Shown here: positions 1-7,538 of the stretch, in pieces
Numbering within the stretch: the first letter of the stretch is position 1
Layout of the letters: the number at the start of each line of letters is the position of its first letter
Assembly: GCA_902492825.1 (NCBI GenBank)
Contig: CABUMZ010000072.1
Location: 1 to 10,042, forward strand
Direction: 5' to 3'
Length of the DNA: 10,042 nt
Source: an uncultured Collinsella sp.
GTDB taxonomy: Bacteria; Actinomycetota; Coriobacteriia; Coriobacteriales; Coriobacteriaceae
Notes under the pieces: generated by a model
What the model was told of the DNA's origin: nothing
Databases searched by the model: none
Seen by the model: only the letters and a program-made list of their open reading frames with translations
Made by a program: the position numbers and the translations under genes

Positions 1-1
1 C

Positions 2-574
2 ATGTCCATGGATCTACACGAGCAGGGGATGAGCTCCCGCACGTTTGTAATCGCCGCCATTGTGTGTGTGCTGCTGCAGGCAGGCCTGGCACCGCAGATC
101 TCCATTGCGGGTGGTCGCGTCAACTTCATGATTATCTTGGTGTGCCTGAGTGTGTTCTCGGGCGACCCGACCCGTGCCGTCGTGTGCGGTTTTTGCAGCG
201 GCTTGTTTTATGACCTGTCCGCTGCCGTGCCGGTGGGCGTTATGTCGCTCCTGCTGACCGTGGGTTCTTTTGCCCTGGTGCACAGCGCCGTCGGTCAGAC
301 GGGCGGTACCCCGAGTGCGCGCGGCGTCACCGTGGGCGCCTTTGCGCTCGTCATTAATGTGATCTACAGCATCATCTTGCTGTTTATGGGTTTGGAGACG
401 AGCTTTGTCGTGGCGATCTTCGGCCATGCGCTGCCGTCCTCGATCCTGACGGGTCTGGTTGCCATTCCGTTTTTGATGTCCGGCGTCGTGCCGCAGTCCG
501 GCTATGGATTCTCCGCACGTGGCGGACGCCGGACGGGTATGCGCTTTAAGCCCAAGACCCGCAAGCTCAAATAG
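2..574 (+). CDS. mreD: Rod shape-determining protein MreD
   Basis: MreD is an integral membrane component of the elongasome and works with MreC, MreB, PBP2 and RodA to direct side-wall peptidoglycan synthesis. The 190-residue product is strongly hydrophobic, with about five or six likely membrane segments, and ends in a basic cytoplasmic tail (RRTGMRFKPKTRKLK). The loop GFCSGLFYDL at residues 63-72 matches the G-x3-G-x3-D pattern usual in MreD and is followed by a V-G motif and another membrane segment. The family is usually about 160-175 residues, so this is slightly long. The start is uncertain: ATG codons lie at 2, 8 and 29, none has a visible ribosome binding site, and the frame is open to the window edge. 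The gene lies 13 bases upstream of mrdA and is followed directly by rodA, which supports the call. MreC would be expected upstream. The identity rests on context plus the motif, because MreD sequences are poorly conserved. Confidence 0.85.
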   Translation: MSMDLHEQGMSSRTFVIAAIVCVLLQAGLAPQISIAGGRVNFMIILVCLSVFSGDPTRAVVCGFCSGLFYDLSAAVPVGVMSLLLTVGSFALVHSAVGQTGGTPSARGVTVGAFALVINVIYSIILLFMGLETSFVVAIFGHALPSSILTGLVAIPFLMSGVVPQSGYGFSARGGRRTGMRFKPKTRKLK

Positions 575-580
575 GGGAGG
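574..580 (+). promoter_or_regulatory. Ribosome binding site of mrdA
   Basis: The sequence GGGGAGG begins at the last base of the mreD stop codon and ends seven bases before the ATG at 588. It is the only good Shine-Dalgarno sequence in the area. It therefore fixes the mrdA start upstream of the unusual first membrane segment, making a later start at the internal ATG at 660 unlikely. Confidence 0.8.
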
Positions 581-587
581 CCCGTAG

Positions 588-2657
588 ATGTCTTCCCAGA
601 TGACGGTTATTATCGCCGGTATCGTGCTGGTTGTGGCCATCGTGGTCGCGCTGGTCATCATGCGTCGAGGCGATTCCCGTTTTACCTACGATACACAGCA
701 TGGAACGGCCCCGCGCGCCACCGAGGGCGAGGGCAATACCGCGGCGACCGCCTTTAAGGGCCGCTTTTCCATCCTCACCACGGGTGTGGGCGCGATGTTT
801 GCGGCACTTGCCGTCAAGCTGTGGGGCATGCAGATGGTCTCGTCGGACTATTACGAGAAGCAGGCCAATAGTAATCAGACTCGCACCGTTACCACACCCG
901 CTGTGCGCGGCCGCATCCTCGACCGCAATGGCGTGGCGCTTGTCCAGAACCGTCCCTCACTTGCTGTCGTGGCCTACCGCGACCTTGCCGAGGATGAGGT
1001 TCTGGTTCGCCATCTTGCCAACGTGCTTGGAATGCCTTATGTGGCGGTCCTTCGCAATATTCAGGACAATACAGAGGGCGCTCAGAGCCTGCATACCATC
1101 GCGACGGACGTCCGTCGCTCCACGGTTGCCTATATCAAGGAACACGCCGGCGAGTTCCCGGGCGTCAAGATTGCCGAGCGTACCGAGCGCCAGTATCCAT
1201 ACGGTGAGACGGCATGCCATATCTTGGGCTATACCGGCACCATTACCTCCGAGCAGCTCGAGGCCCAGAATAAGAAAACCTCTGGCGATGATGATGCTTC
1301 TGCTGGCAAGATTACGTACCAGTCGGGCGATATCGTGGGCCAGGCGGGCGTTGAGAGCTACTACGAAAACCTGCTGCAGGGTATTCGTGGCGAGCAGACC
1401 GTCAAGGTCGATGCCTCGGGCAATGTGACCGGTCAGGCCGGCGCCGTGCCCGCGAAGGCCGGCTCCGACATTAAGCTCACGCTCGACCTTAAGATCCAGC
1501 AGGCCTGCGAGACGGCGCTGGCGAGCGCTATCGAGCTTGCCAAGACCACTGGCTACAGCAATGCCGGCAACGGCGCTGTGGTGTGTCTCGATCCCAACAA
1601 TGGCGAGATCCTGGGCATGGCGAGCCAGCCCAAGTTCGATCCGTCCGTCTTTATCGGCGGCGTCTCAAATGACGTGTGGACCGAGCTCAATGATGACAAG
1701 GGTTCGCACCCGCTGCTCAACCGCGCCATTAGCGGACAGTACATGTCGGCCTCGACCATCAAGCCGCTCTCGGCACTGGCCGGTCTTGAGTTTGGAACCT
1801 ACACTTCAACGCAGACAACCAACTGCACGGGTTATTGGACGGGTCTGGGCAAGGCTTGGGGCAAGCGCTGCTGGCTGACTTCTGGCCACGGCACCATGAC
1901 GCTGCAGTCGGGTATCGCCAACTCGTGCGACCCCGTCTTCTACGACATGGGTAAGGCGTTCTTTTATGACGAGCAACATCCCGAGGGCCTGCAGGAGGTC
2001 TTTCGTCGCTGGGGCCTAGGCAAGACCTGCGGTATCGATCTGCCGAGTGAAGGCGCGGGTCGTATTCCCGATGCCGAGTGGAAAGAGTCATACTTCACCG
2101 ACGCCTCTGCCGAGGACCGCAAGTGGAATGCCGGCGATATGACCAACATTGCTATCGGCCAGGGCGACATCCTGGTGACGCCCCTGCAGATGGCGTGCGC
2201 CTATATGGGTCTTGCCAACGGCGGCAAACAGTACGTGCCTCACGTATTTTTGTCTGCCGTGTCGCGCGATGGCGACGGCGATGCCTATAAGTACAATGGC
2301 AAGGGCAAGAAGAAGCGCCTGGAGGCCAAGATCAACAGCGATTCGGATTTGGCTCTTGTTCGCAACGGCATGCACGACGTGATTTACACGGCATCGACGT
2401 CCCTGGCGGCGCACTTTGGCACCCTGACGCCGCAGGTATACGGCAAGTCGGGCACGGGCGAGAAAAGCGGCGAGGACGAATACGCGTGGTTCTGCGCCTA
2501 TGCACCGGCCGATGATCCCAAGTATGTCATCGCTACCGTCCTGGAGCAGGGCGGCGGTGGCTCAGATACCGCGATGCATGTCGTGCGCGACGTGCTCGGC
2601 GTGATTTATGACGAGCCCGATACCTCTTCGGCCTCGGGCGATTCCTCGGTTCGATAG
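588..2657 (+). CDS. mrdA: Penicillin-binding protein 2, elongasome transpeptidase
   Basis: This is the class B penicillin-binding protein that cross-links peptidoglycan outside the membrane together with the SEDS protein RodA, encoded next. The 689-residue product has the dimerisation-domain motif RGRILDRNG at 107-115 and the transpeptidase motifs in order: STIK at 389-392 (Ser389 nucleophile, Lys392), SCD at 446-448, and KSGT at 620-623. SxD instead of SxN is also found in E. coli PBP2, so the enzyme looks intact. The canonical membrane anchor is at about 61-79, followed by GMQMVSSDYYEKQAN, which resembles the post-anchor segment of other class B PBPs. Unusually, a second hydrophobic segment lies at residues 7-25, followed by basic residues (MRR) and a linker of about 35 residues. 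No PASTA repeats are seen, which argues against a division-type PBP. The start at 588 has a strong ribosome binding site. A FtsI-type role is unlikely given mreD and rodA on either side. Confidence 0.93.
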   Translation: MSSQMTVIIAGIVLVVAIVVALVIMRRGDSRFTYDTQHGTAPRATEGEGNTAATAFKGRFSILTTGVGAMFAALAVKLWGMQMVSSDYYEKQANSNQTRTVTTPAVRGRILDRNGVALVQNRPSLAVVAYRDLAEDEVLVRHLANVLGMPYVAVLRNIQDNTEGAQSLHTIATDVRRSTVAYIKEHAGEFPGVKIAERTERQYPYGETACHILGYTGTITSEQLEAQNKKTSGDDDASAGKITYQSGDIVGQAGVESYYENLLQGIRGEQTVKVDASGNVTGQAGAVPAKAGSDIKLTLDLKIQQACETALASAIELAKTTGYSNAGNGAVVCLDPNNGEILGMASQPKFDPSVFIGGVSNDVWTELNDDKGSHPLLNRAISGQYMSASTIKPLSALAGLEFGTYTSTQTTNCTGYWTGLGKAWGKRCWLTSGHGTMTLQSGIANSCDPVFYDMGKAFFYDEQHPEGLQEVFRRWGLGKTCGIDLPSEGAGRIPDAEWKESYFTDASAEDRKWNAGDMTNIAIGQGDILVTPLQMACAYMGLANGGKQYVPHVFLSAVSRDGDGDAYKYNGKGKKKRLEAKINSDSDLALVRNGMHDVIYTASTSLAAHFGTLTPQVYGKSGTGEKSGEDEYAWFCAYAPADDPKYVIATVLEQGGGGSDTAMHVVRDVLGVIYDEPDTSSASGDSSVR

Positions 2658-2666
2658 GAGGTTGCG

Positions 2667-3893
2667 ATGGATTTTTCTCCGGCGGATCTGTTCCGTTCAA
2701 CCAAGACCGGCTCTCGCAGCAGCCTGGACCGCGTCAACAAGCAACTTTCGGCCTCGCGCGGCACGTTTCGCCAAAAGGTGCATATCGGTGTGCTCGTGGC
2801 TACTGTGGCGCTCGTCGCCTACGGTGCCATCATTATCTGGTCGGCTTCGCAGTTTAAGGCCGATGCTTCGTTCTCGCGCCATTTGCTGGGAATTGGCATC
2901 GGAGCGGTGCTGGCGGTGCTGGTCTGGCGCTCCGACCTGCGCGGTATTTCCAATTTCTCGACGGCGTTGCTCGTCATCGACCTGATCGTGATCTTCTCGC
3001 CCAAGATTCCGGGTCTGTCCTATACGGGCGGTCTGGGCATGACGGGCTGGATCAAGATTCCCGGTATCGGCTTGACGTTCCAGCCGGTTGAGCTTGCCAA
3101 GCTCATCACCATCTTCTTTATTGCTACGCTTGGCTCGCAGCATAACGGTCGCATCGATACCGTTCGCGACTACGTCAAGCTCTGCGGCATGCTGTCCATT
3201 CCGTTTTTGGCCGTCGTTGCCATGGGTGACCTGGGCTCGGGCCTGGTCGTGCTGGTTTCGGGCGCCATCGTCATCTGCATGAGCGGTGCACGCCGCGAAT
3301 GGGTGCTGTCGACCCTGGCCCTGCTCGTGGGCCTGGTGGCCCTCGTCCTGGCGCTCGATTCGGTCTTTGATTCGCTGCTCGGCCACGATGTGCTCATCAA
3401 GCAGTATCAGATGAACCGTCTGACGGTCTTTATCGACCCCGATAATGCCGATTCGGACGATGCCTACAACCTGCAGCAGTCGCTTATCGCCGTTGGCTCG
3501 GGCGGCTTCTTTGGTAAGGGTTTGGGCCATGCGACGCAGTCAGCCGGCGGCTTTCTGCCTGAGTTCCACACCGACTTCGTCTTCGCCTTTTTGTCCGAGA
3601 CCTTTGGCTTCTGCGGCTCCTTTTTGCTGCTGTGCCTCTACGTGCTGCTGATCTTTTCGACGATTCGCGTCGCCTTTAAGTGTGAGTCGCTGTTTTTGCG
3701 TCTTTCGTGTGTGGGCATCGTTGGCATGTGGGCGTTCCAGACCTTCGAAAACATCGGCATGTGCATCGGCATGATGCCGATTACCGGTATTCCGCTACCG
3801 TTTATTAGCTTCGGTTCGTCTTCGATGATGATTCAGCTGCTGACGGTGGGTATCGTACAATCCATATGGCGGCATCGTTCGGGCGCCGCGTAA
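2667..3893 (+). CDS. rodA: RodA, SEDS-family peptidoglycan glycosyltransferase
   Basis: RodA polymerises lipid II into glycan strands during cell elongation and works as a pair with PBP2. The 408-residue protein has about ten membrane segments after a soluble N-terminal tail of about 38 residues. Family signatures seen are QPVELAKL (usually QPsEfaKl), GSGGFFGKGLGHATQ followed by GFLPEFHTDFVFAFLSE, and TGIPLPFISFGSSS near the C-terminus. Asp303 in the HTDF motif corresponds to the aspartate required for activity in characterised RodA proteins. FISFGSSS differs slightly from the usual FISYGGSS. The ribosome binding site TAGGAGG (2655-2661), which includes the mrdA stop codon, lies five bases before the ATG. 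Only nine bases separate the genes, so coupled expression of the PBP2-RodA pair is expected. FtsW and SpoVE belong to the same family, but the mreD-mrdA context makes RodA the best assignment. Confidence 0.93.
   Translation: MDFSPADLFRSTKTGSRSSLDRVNKQLSASRGTFRQKVHIGVLVATVALVAYGAIIIWSASQFKADASFSRHLLGIGIGAVLAVLVWRSDLRGISNFSTALLVIDLIVIFSPKIPGLSYTGGLGMTGWIKIPGIGLTFQPVELAKLITIFFIATLGSQHNGRIDTVRDYVKLCGMLSIPFLAVVAMGDLGSGLVVLVSGAIVICMSGARREWVLSTLALLVGLVALVLALDSVFDSLLGHDVLIKQYQMNRLTVFIDPDNADSDDAYNLQQSLIAVGSGGFFGKGLGHATQSAGGFLPEFHTDFVFAFLSETFGFCGSFLLLCLYVLLIFSTIRVAFKCESLFLRLSCVGIVGMWAFQTFENIGMCIGMMPITGIPLPFISFGSSSMMIQLLTVGIVQSIWRHRSGAA
3832..3861 (+). promoter_or_regulatory. Possible internal promoter at the end of rodA
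   Basis: TTCAGC (3832-3837) and TACAAT (3856-3861) are separated by 18 bases. The -10 box differs from consensus at one position and the -35 box at three. The predicted start of transcription would lie near 3868, leaving a leader of about 44 bases before the 309-codon gene at 3912. AT-rich hexamers are uncommon in this GC-rich coding sequence, but the box encodes conserved-looking RodA residues, so chance is quite possible. Confidence 0.2.
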
Positions 3894-3911
3894 CCGCTGG
3901 AGGGGTTTGCT

Positions 3912-4841
3912 ATGAAAATTCCCGTAGATAAGCTGACCCGCGCTTTTAAGATGGGCGCGTCCGTTAAGAAGGATTCCGATACGCCGGTGCGCGTCTCGGT
4001 CTATCTGGATTCGTCCGCCTCGCGCTTTCTGGCCGAGACGGTGCGTGACGCCTTTGTGCCGCAAACGACCTCGGGTATTGTGCGCGTCGAGCGTCTGGGG
4101 GAGGAGCGAATTGCTCCAAAGACCGATACCGATGTGGTGCTGGTGCTCTCGTGTGGTTCCGACCGCTTGGAGAGTGCCGTGCAGGAGCTCGTGATCGCCG
4201 GCGCGCCCGTGTGCGTGCTTGCCGAGTCTGCTGTGGAGGTGCCGTTTATCGAGGAGTCCACGCCCATGCTCGGCGTGGTAGCGGCAACCGATAAGACGTA
4301 TCTGCTCGAGACGCTTGCCCGCTGGATTCTCGATCGCACCGACAAGGAAACGGCTTTTGCGGCGAACTTTGCCTTCATGCGCATCGCGGCGGCCAATCGT
4401 ATCATCACCTCGTGCGCGCTTACCAATATGGCGACCGGTGCACTGGTGTTTTTGCCGGGCGCCGATTATCCCGTTATGGCGCTGGCGCAGGTGGGCATGC
4501 TCTTTGAGCTCGCTGCCGTCTTTGGACGCGGCATTAAGCCCGAGCGCGGCTACGAGGTCGCGGGCGTGCTTGCCGGCGGTCTTGTGATCCGCGCGGTCAC
4601 CCGCGCACTCGTCAAGCAGACGCCGCATATTGGGTTTGCCGTCAAGGCGCTCACTGCTGCCGCGGGCACCTACGGCATGGGCCGTGCGCTTGTTTCGCTC
4701 TACGAGCGCGATGTCGACTACAGCCGTGCCAACGAGGTGGTCACTGCCACGTTCTCCCGCGTTCGCGATCTGGTGACCACGGTCGCGGGCGCTACCCGTC
4801 CTATGGCGTCCTACCAGGACGCATCAGATCTCGCTGCTTAG
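3912..4841 (+). CDS. Membrane protein with a DUF697-like domain and a degenerate GTPase-like N-terminal half
   Basis: I do not recognise a named family with certainty. The 309-residue product has a basic N-terminus (1-25) and an alpha/beta-looking region (about 26-150), then a hydrophobic helical region (about 156-275). The last contains FLPGADYPVMALAQVGMLFE (180-199), followed by AAVFG. This resembles the P-x-aD...Q..M...iA..yG pattern of DUF697 (YcjF-like) domains, which often sit at the C-terminus of membrane-associated GTPases. The N-terminal region has GTPase-like spacing: a beta strand (VSVYL), DTDVVLVLS where D-x-v-l-f-v-v is common, PVCVL where the NKxD strand would sit, and VVAATDKTYLLETLARWI where the SA loop and last helix would sit. 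It lacks a GxxxxGKS/T P-loop, DxxG and NKxD. The start has the ribosome binding site GGAGGGG (3899-3905), six bases upstream. Eighteen bases separate it from rodA, so a role in the elongation operon is plausible but inferred. Confidence 0.6.
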   Translation: MKIPVDKLTRAFKMGASVKKDSDTPVRVSVYLDSSASRFLAETVRDAFVPQTTSGIVRVERLGEERIAPKTDTDVVLVLSCGSDRLESAVQELVIAGAPVCVLAESAVEVPFIEESTPMLGVVAATDKTYLLETLARWILDRTDKETAFAANFAFMRIAAANRIITSCALTNMATGALVFLPGADYPVMALAQVGMLFELAAVFGRGIKPERGYEVAGVLAGGLVIRAVTRALVKQTPHIGFAVKALTAAAGTYGMGRALVSLYERDVDYSRANEVVTATFSRVRDLVTTVAGATRPMASYQDASDLAA

Positions 4842-4851
4842 GGGTTTTCCG

Positions 4852-6729
4852 TTGCGCGTTGCATACCAAGATTGTTTTCATTTAATTGAGCCGTTGCTCG
4901 CCAAGGTCGAGAAGCCGAGCCGCTATATCGATCACGAGTGGGGCACGCTTTCCAAGGCCGATGCCGACTACCGTTGCTGCCTGATCTACCCGGATGTGTA
5001 CGAGGTCGGTCTGCCCAACCAGGGCATCGCCATCCTCTACAACATCCTTAACCAGGCCGAGGGCATCTCCTGCGAGCGCGGCTATGTGCCGTGGCCCGAT
5101 ATGGGTGACGCCATGCGCGAGGCGGGTATTCCTCTGCTGTCGCTCGAAGGTGCTGCGCCGGTCGCTTCGTTTGATATCGTCGGTCTGCATGTGCCGCACG
5201 AGATGGCGGTGACGAACTTCCTCGAGGCACTCGACCTCGCTGGCATTCCGCTGTTAGCGGCCGACCGAGGTGAAGACGACCCTATCATCATCGCCGGCGG
5301 CCCCTCGGTGTACAACCCCGAGCCGTACGCGGCCTTCTTCGATGCCATCCTCATCGGTGAGGGCGAGGAATCGCTGCTCGAGACCTGCCAGCTGCATCGC
5401 CGCCTGCGTGACGAAGGGGTCCCGCGCGCGCAGATTGTCGAGCAGCTTGCATCCATTGCCGGCAACTACGTGCCGTCGCTCTATGAGGTTCGTCACGACG
5501 AGCCCTGCTCGCCGCATGGCTACACCGTGCCGCGTGAGGGCAAGGATGCGCCGACCGTGGTCTACAAGCGCGTCGTCGAGGATTTCGGCGCCACAAATCC
5601 GCTGTCGCAGTCGTGCGTACCCTATGCGCAGCTGGTCCACGACCGCCTGTCTATCGAGATTCTGCGCGGCTGCGCCCGCGGCTGTCGTTTTTGCCAGGCC
5701 GGCATGACGTATCGCCCGGTGCGCGAGCGCTCGGCCGACCAGATCGTCTCGTCGGTGATCCAGGGTCTGGAAAAGACCGGCTATGACGAGGTGTCGCTGA
5801 CCTCGCTCTCCACGACCGACCACTCCTGCATTCGCGACGTGCTCGGCAGGCTCAACCGTCGCCTGGAGGATACGGGTATTCGCGTGTCTATTCCGTCGCA
5901 GCGCCTGGATTCGTTTGGCGTGGATATGGCCGAGTCGGTCGCCGGCGAAAAGAAGGGCGGCCTGACGTTCGCGCCCGAGGCCGGCAGCCAGCGCATGCGC
6001 GACATCATTAACAAGAACGTGACCGAGGAGGACCTGGACCGTGCGGCCAAGGCGGCCTTCGAGGCCGGCTGGAACCGCATGAAGCTCTACTTTATGATGG
6101 GCCTTCCCGGCGAACGCGACGAGGACATCGTGGCCATCGCCAATCTGGCCGATCACGTGCTGGAGCTCGGTCGTTCCGTGGTGCCCAAGGCTCGTCGCGG
6201 CTCGATCTCGGTGTCCATCTCGGTTTCGGTCTTTATCCCCAAGGCTGCCACGCCGTTCCAGTGGTGCCCGCAGCTCGACTACGACGACGTCAAGCGTCGC
6301 CAGAAGCTGCTTATCACGAGCGTTCGCAACCGTGCCGTTCGCGTTCATTACCACGATGCCGAGACCTCGCTCATCGAGGCCGCGCTGTCCCGCGCCGGTC
6401 GTGACATGACGCCCGTCATCATCGATGCTTGGCGCTCGGGCTCTCGCTTTGACGCCTGGGTAGAGCATTTCTCGCTCGATAACTGGAAGGAGGCTGCTGC
6501 CAAAAACGGCATCGACCTCAATGAGCTCGTGCACCTGCCCTACGAATTGGACTGGCGCCTGCCGTGGGAGCACGTGAGCCCCGGCTGCACGCGCGGCTTC
6601 CTCGAGCGCGAGTACCGTCGCTCGCTCGAGGGCGTCACGACTCCCGACTGCACCCGCACGTCGTGCACCGGCTGCGGGATCTGCCCCACGCTCCACGCCA
6701 AGAATGTATTGATGGGTGATCGCGCATGA
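4852..6729 (+). CDS. Radical SAM protein, TIGR03960 type (B12-binding-like N-terminal region)
   Basis: Radical SAM enzymes use a 4Fe-4S cluster to cleave S-adenosylmethionine. The cluster motif CxxxCxxC is present as Cys274, Cys278 and Cys281 in EILRGCARGCRFCQAG. The N-terminal region has the Rossmann-like pattern of B12-binding-type radical SAM proteins: YPDVYEVGLPNQGI, AGGPSVYNPEPYAAFFD (148-164) and ILIGEGEES (166-174). I see no DxHxxG cobalamin-ligand motif, so B12 binding is doubtful. FAPEAGSQRMRDIINKNVTE continues the radical SAM barrel. Near the C-terminus is a second cysteine group, Cys600, Cys605, Cys608 and Cys611 followed by Pro, which could bind another cluster or a metal. The 625-residue length fits the family, whose substrate is unknown to me. 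The start is TTG at 4852 with AGGGG seven bases upstream; no nearby in-frame ATG competes. The stop overlaps the next start (ATGA, 6726-6729), so the two proteins are probably made together. Confidence 0.88.
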   Translation: MRVAYQDCFHLIEPLLAKVEKPSRYIDHEWGTLSKADADYRCCLIYPDVYEVGLPNQGIAILYNILNQAEGISCERGYVPWPDMGDAMREAGIPLLSLEGAAPVASFDIVGLHVPHEMAVTNFLEALDLAGIPLLAADRGEDDPIIIAGGPSVYNPEPYAAFFDAILIGEGEESLLETCQLHRRLRDEGVPRAQIVEQLASIAGNYVPSLYEVRHDEPCSPHGYTVPREGKDAPTVVYKRVVEDFGATNPLSQSCVPYAQLVHDRLSIEILRGCARGCRFCQAGMTYRPVRERSADQIVSSVIQGLEKTGYDEVSLTSLSTTDHSCIRDVLGRLNRRLEDTGIRVSIPSQRLDSFGVDMAESVAGEKKGGLTFAPEAGSQRMRDIINKNVTEEDLDRAAKAAFEAGWNRMKLYFMMGLPGERDEDIVAIANLADHVLELGRSVVPKARRGSISVSISVSVFIPKAATPFQWCPQLDYDDVKRRQKLLITSVRNRAVRVHYHDAETSLIEAALSRAGRDMTPVIIDAWRSGSRFDAWVEHFSLDNWKEAAAKNGIDLNELVHLPYELDWRLPWEHVSPGCTRGFLEREYRRSLEGVTTPDCTRTSCTGCGICPTLHAKNVLMGDRA

Positions 6730-7538
6730 GTGAGCGCCTGACCGACAACCCCTCGCTCTTTAGGCTTCGTGTTCGCTATGGCAAGCGCGATCGCCTTAAG
6801 TACCTGGGCCATCTCGAAGTGATCCATACCATTGAGCGCATCGTGCGCCGTGCGGGACTTCCCTATGCCGTCACGCAGGGCTTCTCTCCGCACATGCGCG
6901 TGGGCTTCTCTTCGGCGCTACCGGTTGGTACGTCGTCGACCTGCGAGTGGTATGACCTGTTTATGACCGAGTTCGTGGGGCTCGACGAGGCGTTTGAGCG
7001 CCTGGCTGTGGCGTCTCCGGCCGATCTGGCGCCTATCGAGGCGGCGTACATCGACGTGCGCACGCCGGCGTTGACGGCGCAGCTCACGCGCCTGTCGTAT
7101 CGCATCGACCTGCACTTAGATCCCGAGGCGCCCGTAAGCGCCGAGGAGGTGCGTCGTGCGATCGACACGCTGCGCGCGGACCATGGCATCGACTACGCGC
7201 GCGGAAAAAAGAGCAAGCGATTGGATTTGGATCACACGCTCGTGGGCTATGAGCTCACGGCGGGGGAGCGCCCGGACCATTTGGTGCTCATGCTCGACAC
7301 CCATGCCGACAACGAGGGCTCCATGCGTCCGGAAATTTTGCTTTCCGCTGCTGATGTTTTGTTGCAGGGCTTGACCCCGGGCGTGGATGCACCTATTGTT
7401 TCCACCGGTATGCAAGACCTCGTGACCATCTGCTCCTACGATGTCGAGCGTCAGAATCAAGCATGCGAGGACGACGAGGGCCGACTCGTCAGCCCCATAC
7501 CTGTGCGAACTTGTGGATTTGCTCCACATACTCGTTGA
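6726..7538 (+). CDS. DUF2344 / TIGR03936 radical SAM-associated protein
   Basis: This 270-residue soluble protein matches the DUF2344 pattern: an N-terminal RLRVRYGKRDRLKYLGHLE (13-31), then IERIVRRAGLPYAVTQGFSP (36-55), then a basic/hydrophobic segment and SSALPVGTSS (62-71). The family is nearly always encoded beside, or fused to, a TIGR03960 radical SAM protein, as here, and its biochemical function is unknown. It contains no CxxxCxxC motif and so is not itself a radical SAM enzyme; a partner or substrate-binding role is inferred. The ATG at 6726 shares four bases with the upstream stop and has only a weak upstream GGGTGA, so translation is probably coupled to the preceding gene. The last 10-20 codons carry a perfect inverted repeat, and the stop codon lies inside the -35 box of the rplU promoter. 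The C-terminal residues there are unlikely to be conserved. Confidence 0.85.
   Translation: MSERLTDNPSLFRLRVRYGKRDRLKYLGHLEVIHTIERIVRRAGLPYAVTQGFSPHMRVGFSSALPVGTSSTCEWYDLFMTEFVGLDEAFERLAVASPADLAPIEAAYIDVRTPALTAQLTRLSYRIDLHLDPEAPVSAEEVRRAIDTLRADHGIDYARGKKSKRLDLDHTLVGYELTAGERPDHLVLMLDTHADNEGSMRPEILLSAADVLLQGLTPGVDAPIVSTGMQDLVTICSYDVERQNQACEDDEGRLVSPIPVRTCGFAPHTR
7512..7528. repeat. Inverted repeat just upstream of the rplU promoter
   Basis: TGTGGA and TCCACA form a perfect six-base inverted repeat around the five-base loop TTTGC. It ends six bases before the -35 box, inside the last codons of the DUF2344 gene. No T-tract follows directly, so it is not a standard terminator. It could be an operator or a weak RNA hairpin, or it could be chance. 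Confidence 0.4.

Noticed and set aside
1923..1931. An apparently altered PBP2 active-site motif, SCD in place of SxN.
   Set aside because: E. coli PBP2 also has SxD at this position, so it does not indicate an inactive enzyme.
2697..4628. Two 277-codon minus-strand open frames opposite rodA and the 309-residue protein gene.
   Set aside because: Both are rich in Arg, His, Gln and Gly, as expected from antisense reading of GC-rich genes, and both cross convincing plus-strand coding regions. They look like shadows.
5254..6696. A 480-codon open frame on the minus strand opposite the radical SAM gene.
   Set aside because: It lies wholly inside a clearly conserved gene and resembles no family I know. 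It is of the kind GC-rich codon bias produces on the opposite strand. No ribosome binding site or promoter was noticed for it.
7512..7520. TGTGGATTT as a DnaA box.
   Set aside because: It differs from the consensus TGTGNATAA, occurs singly, and there is no AT-rich origin-like region or dnaA/dnaN gene nearby.
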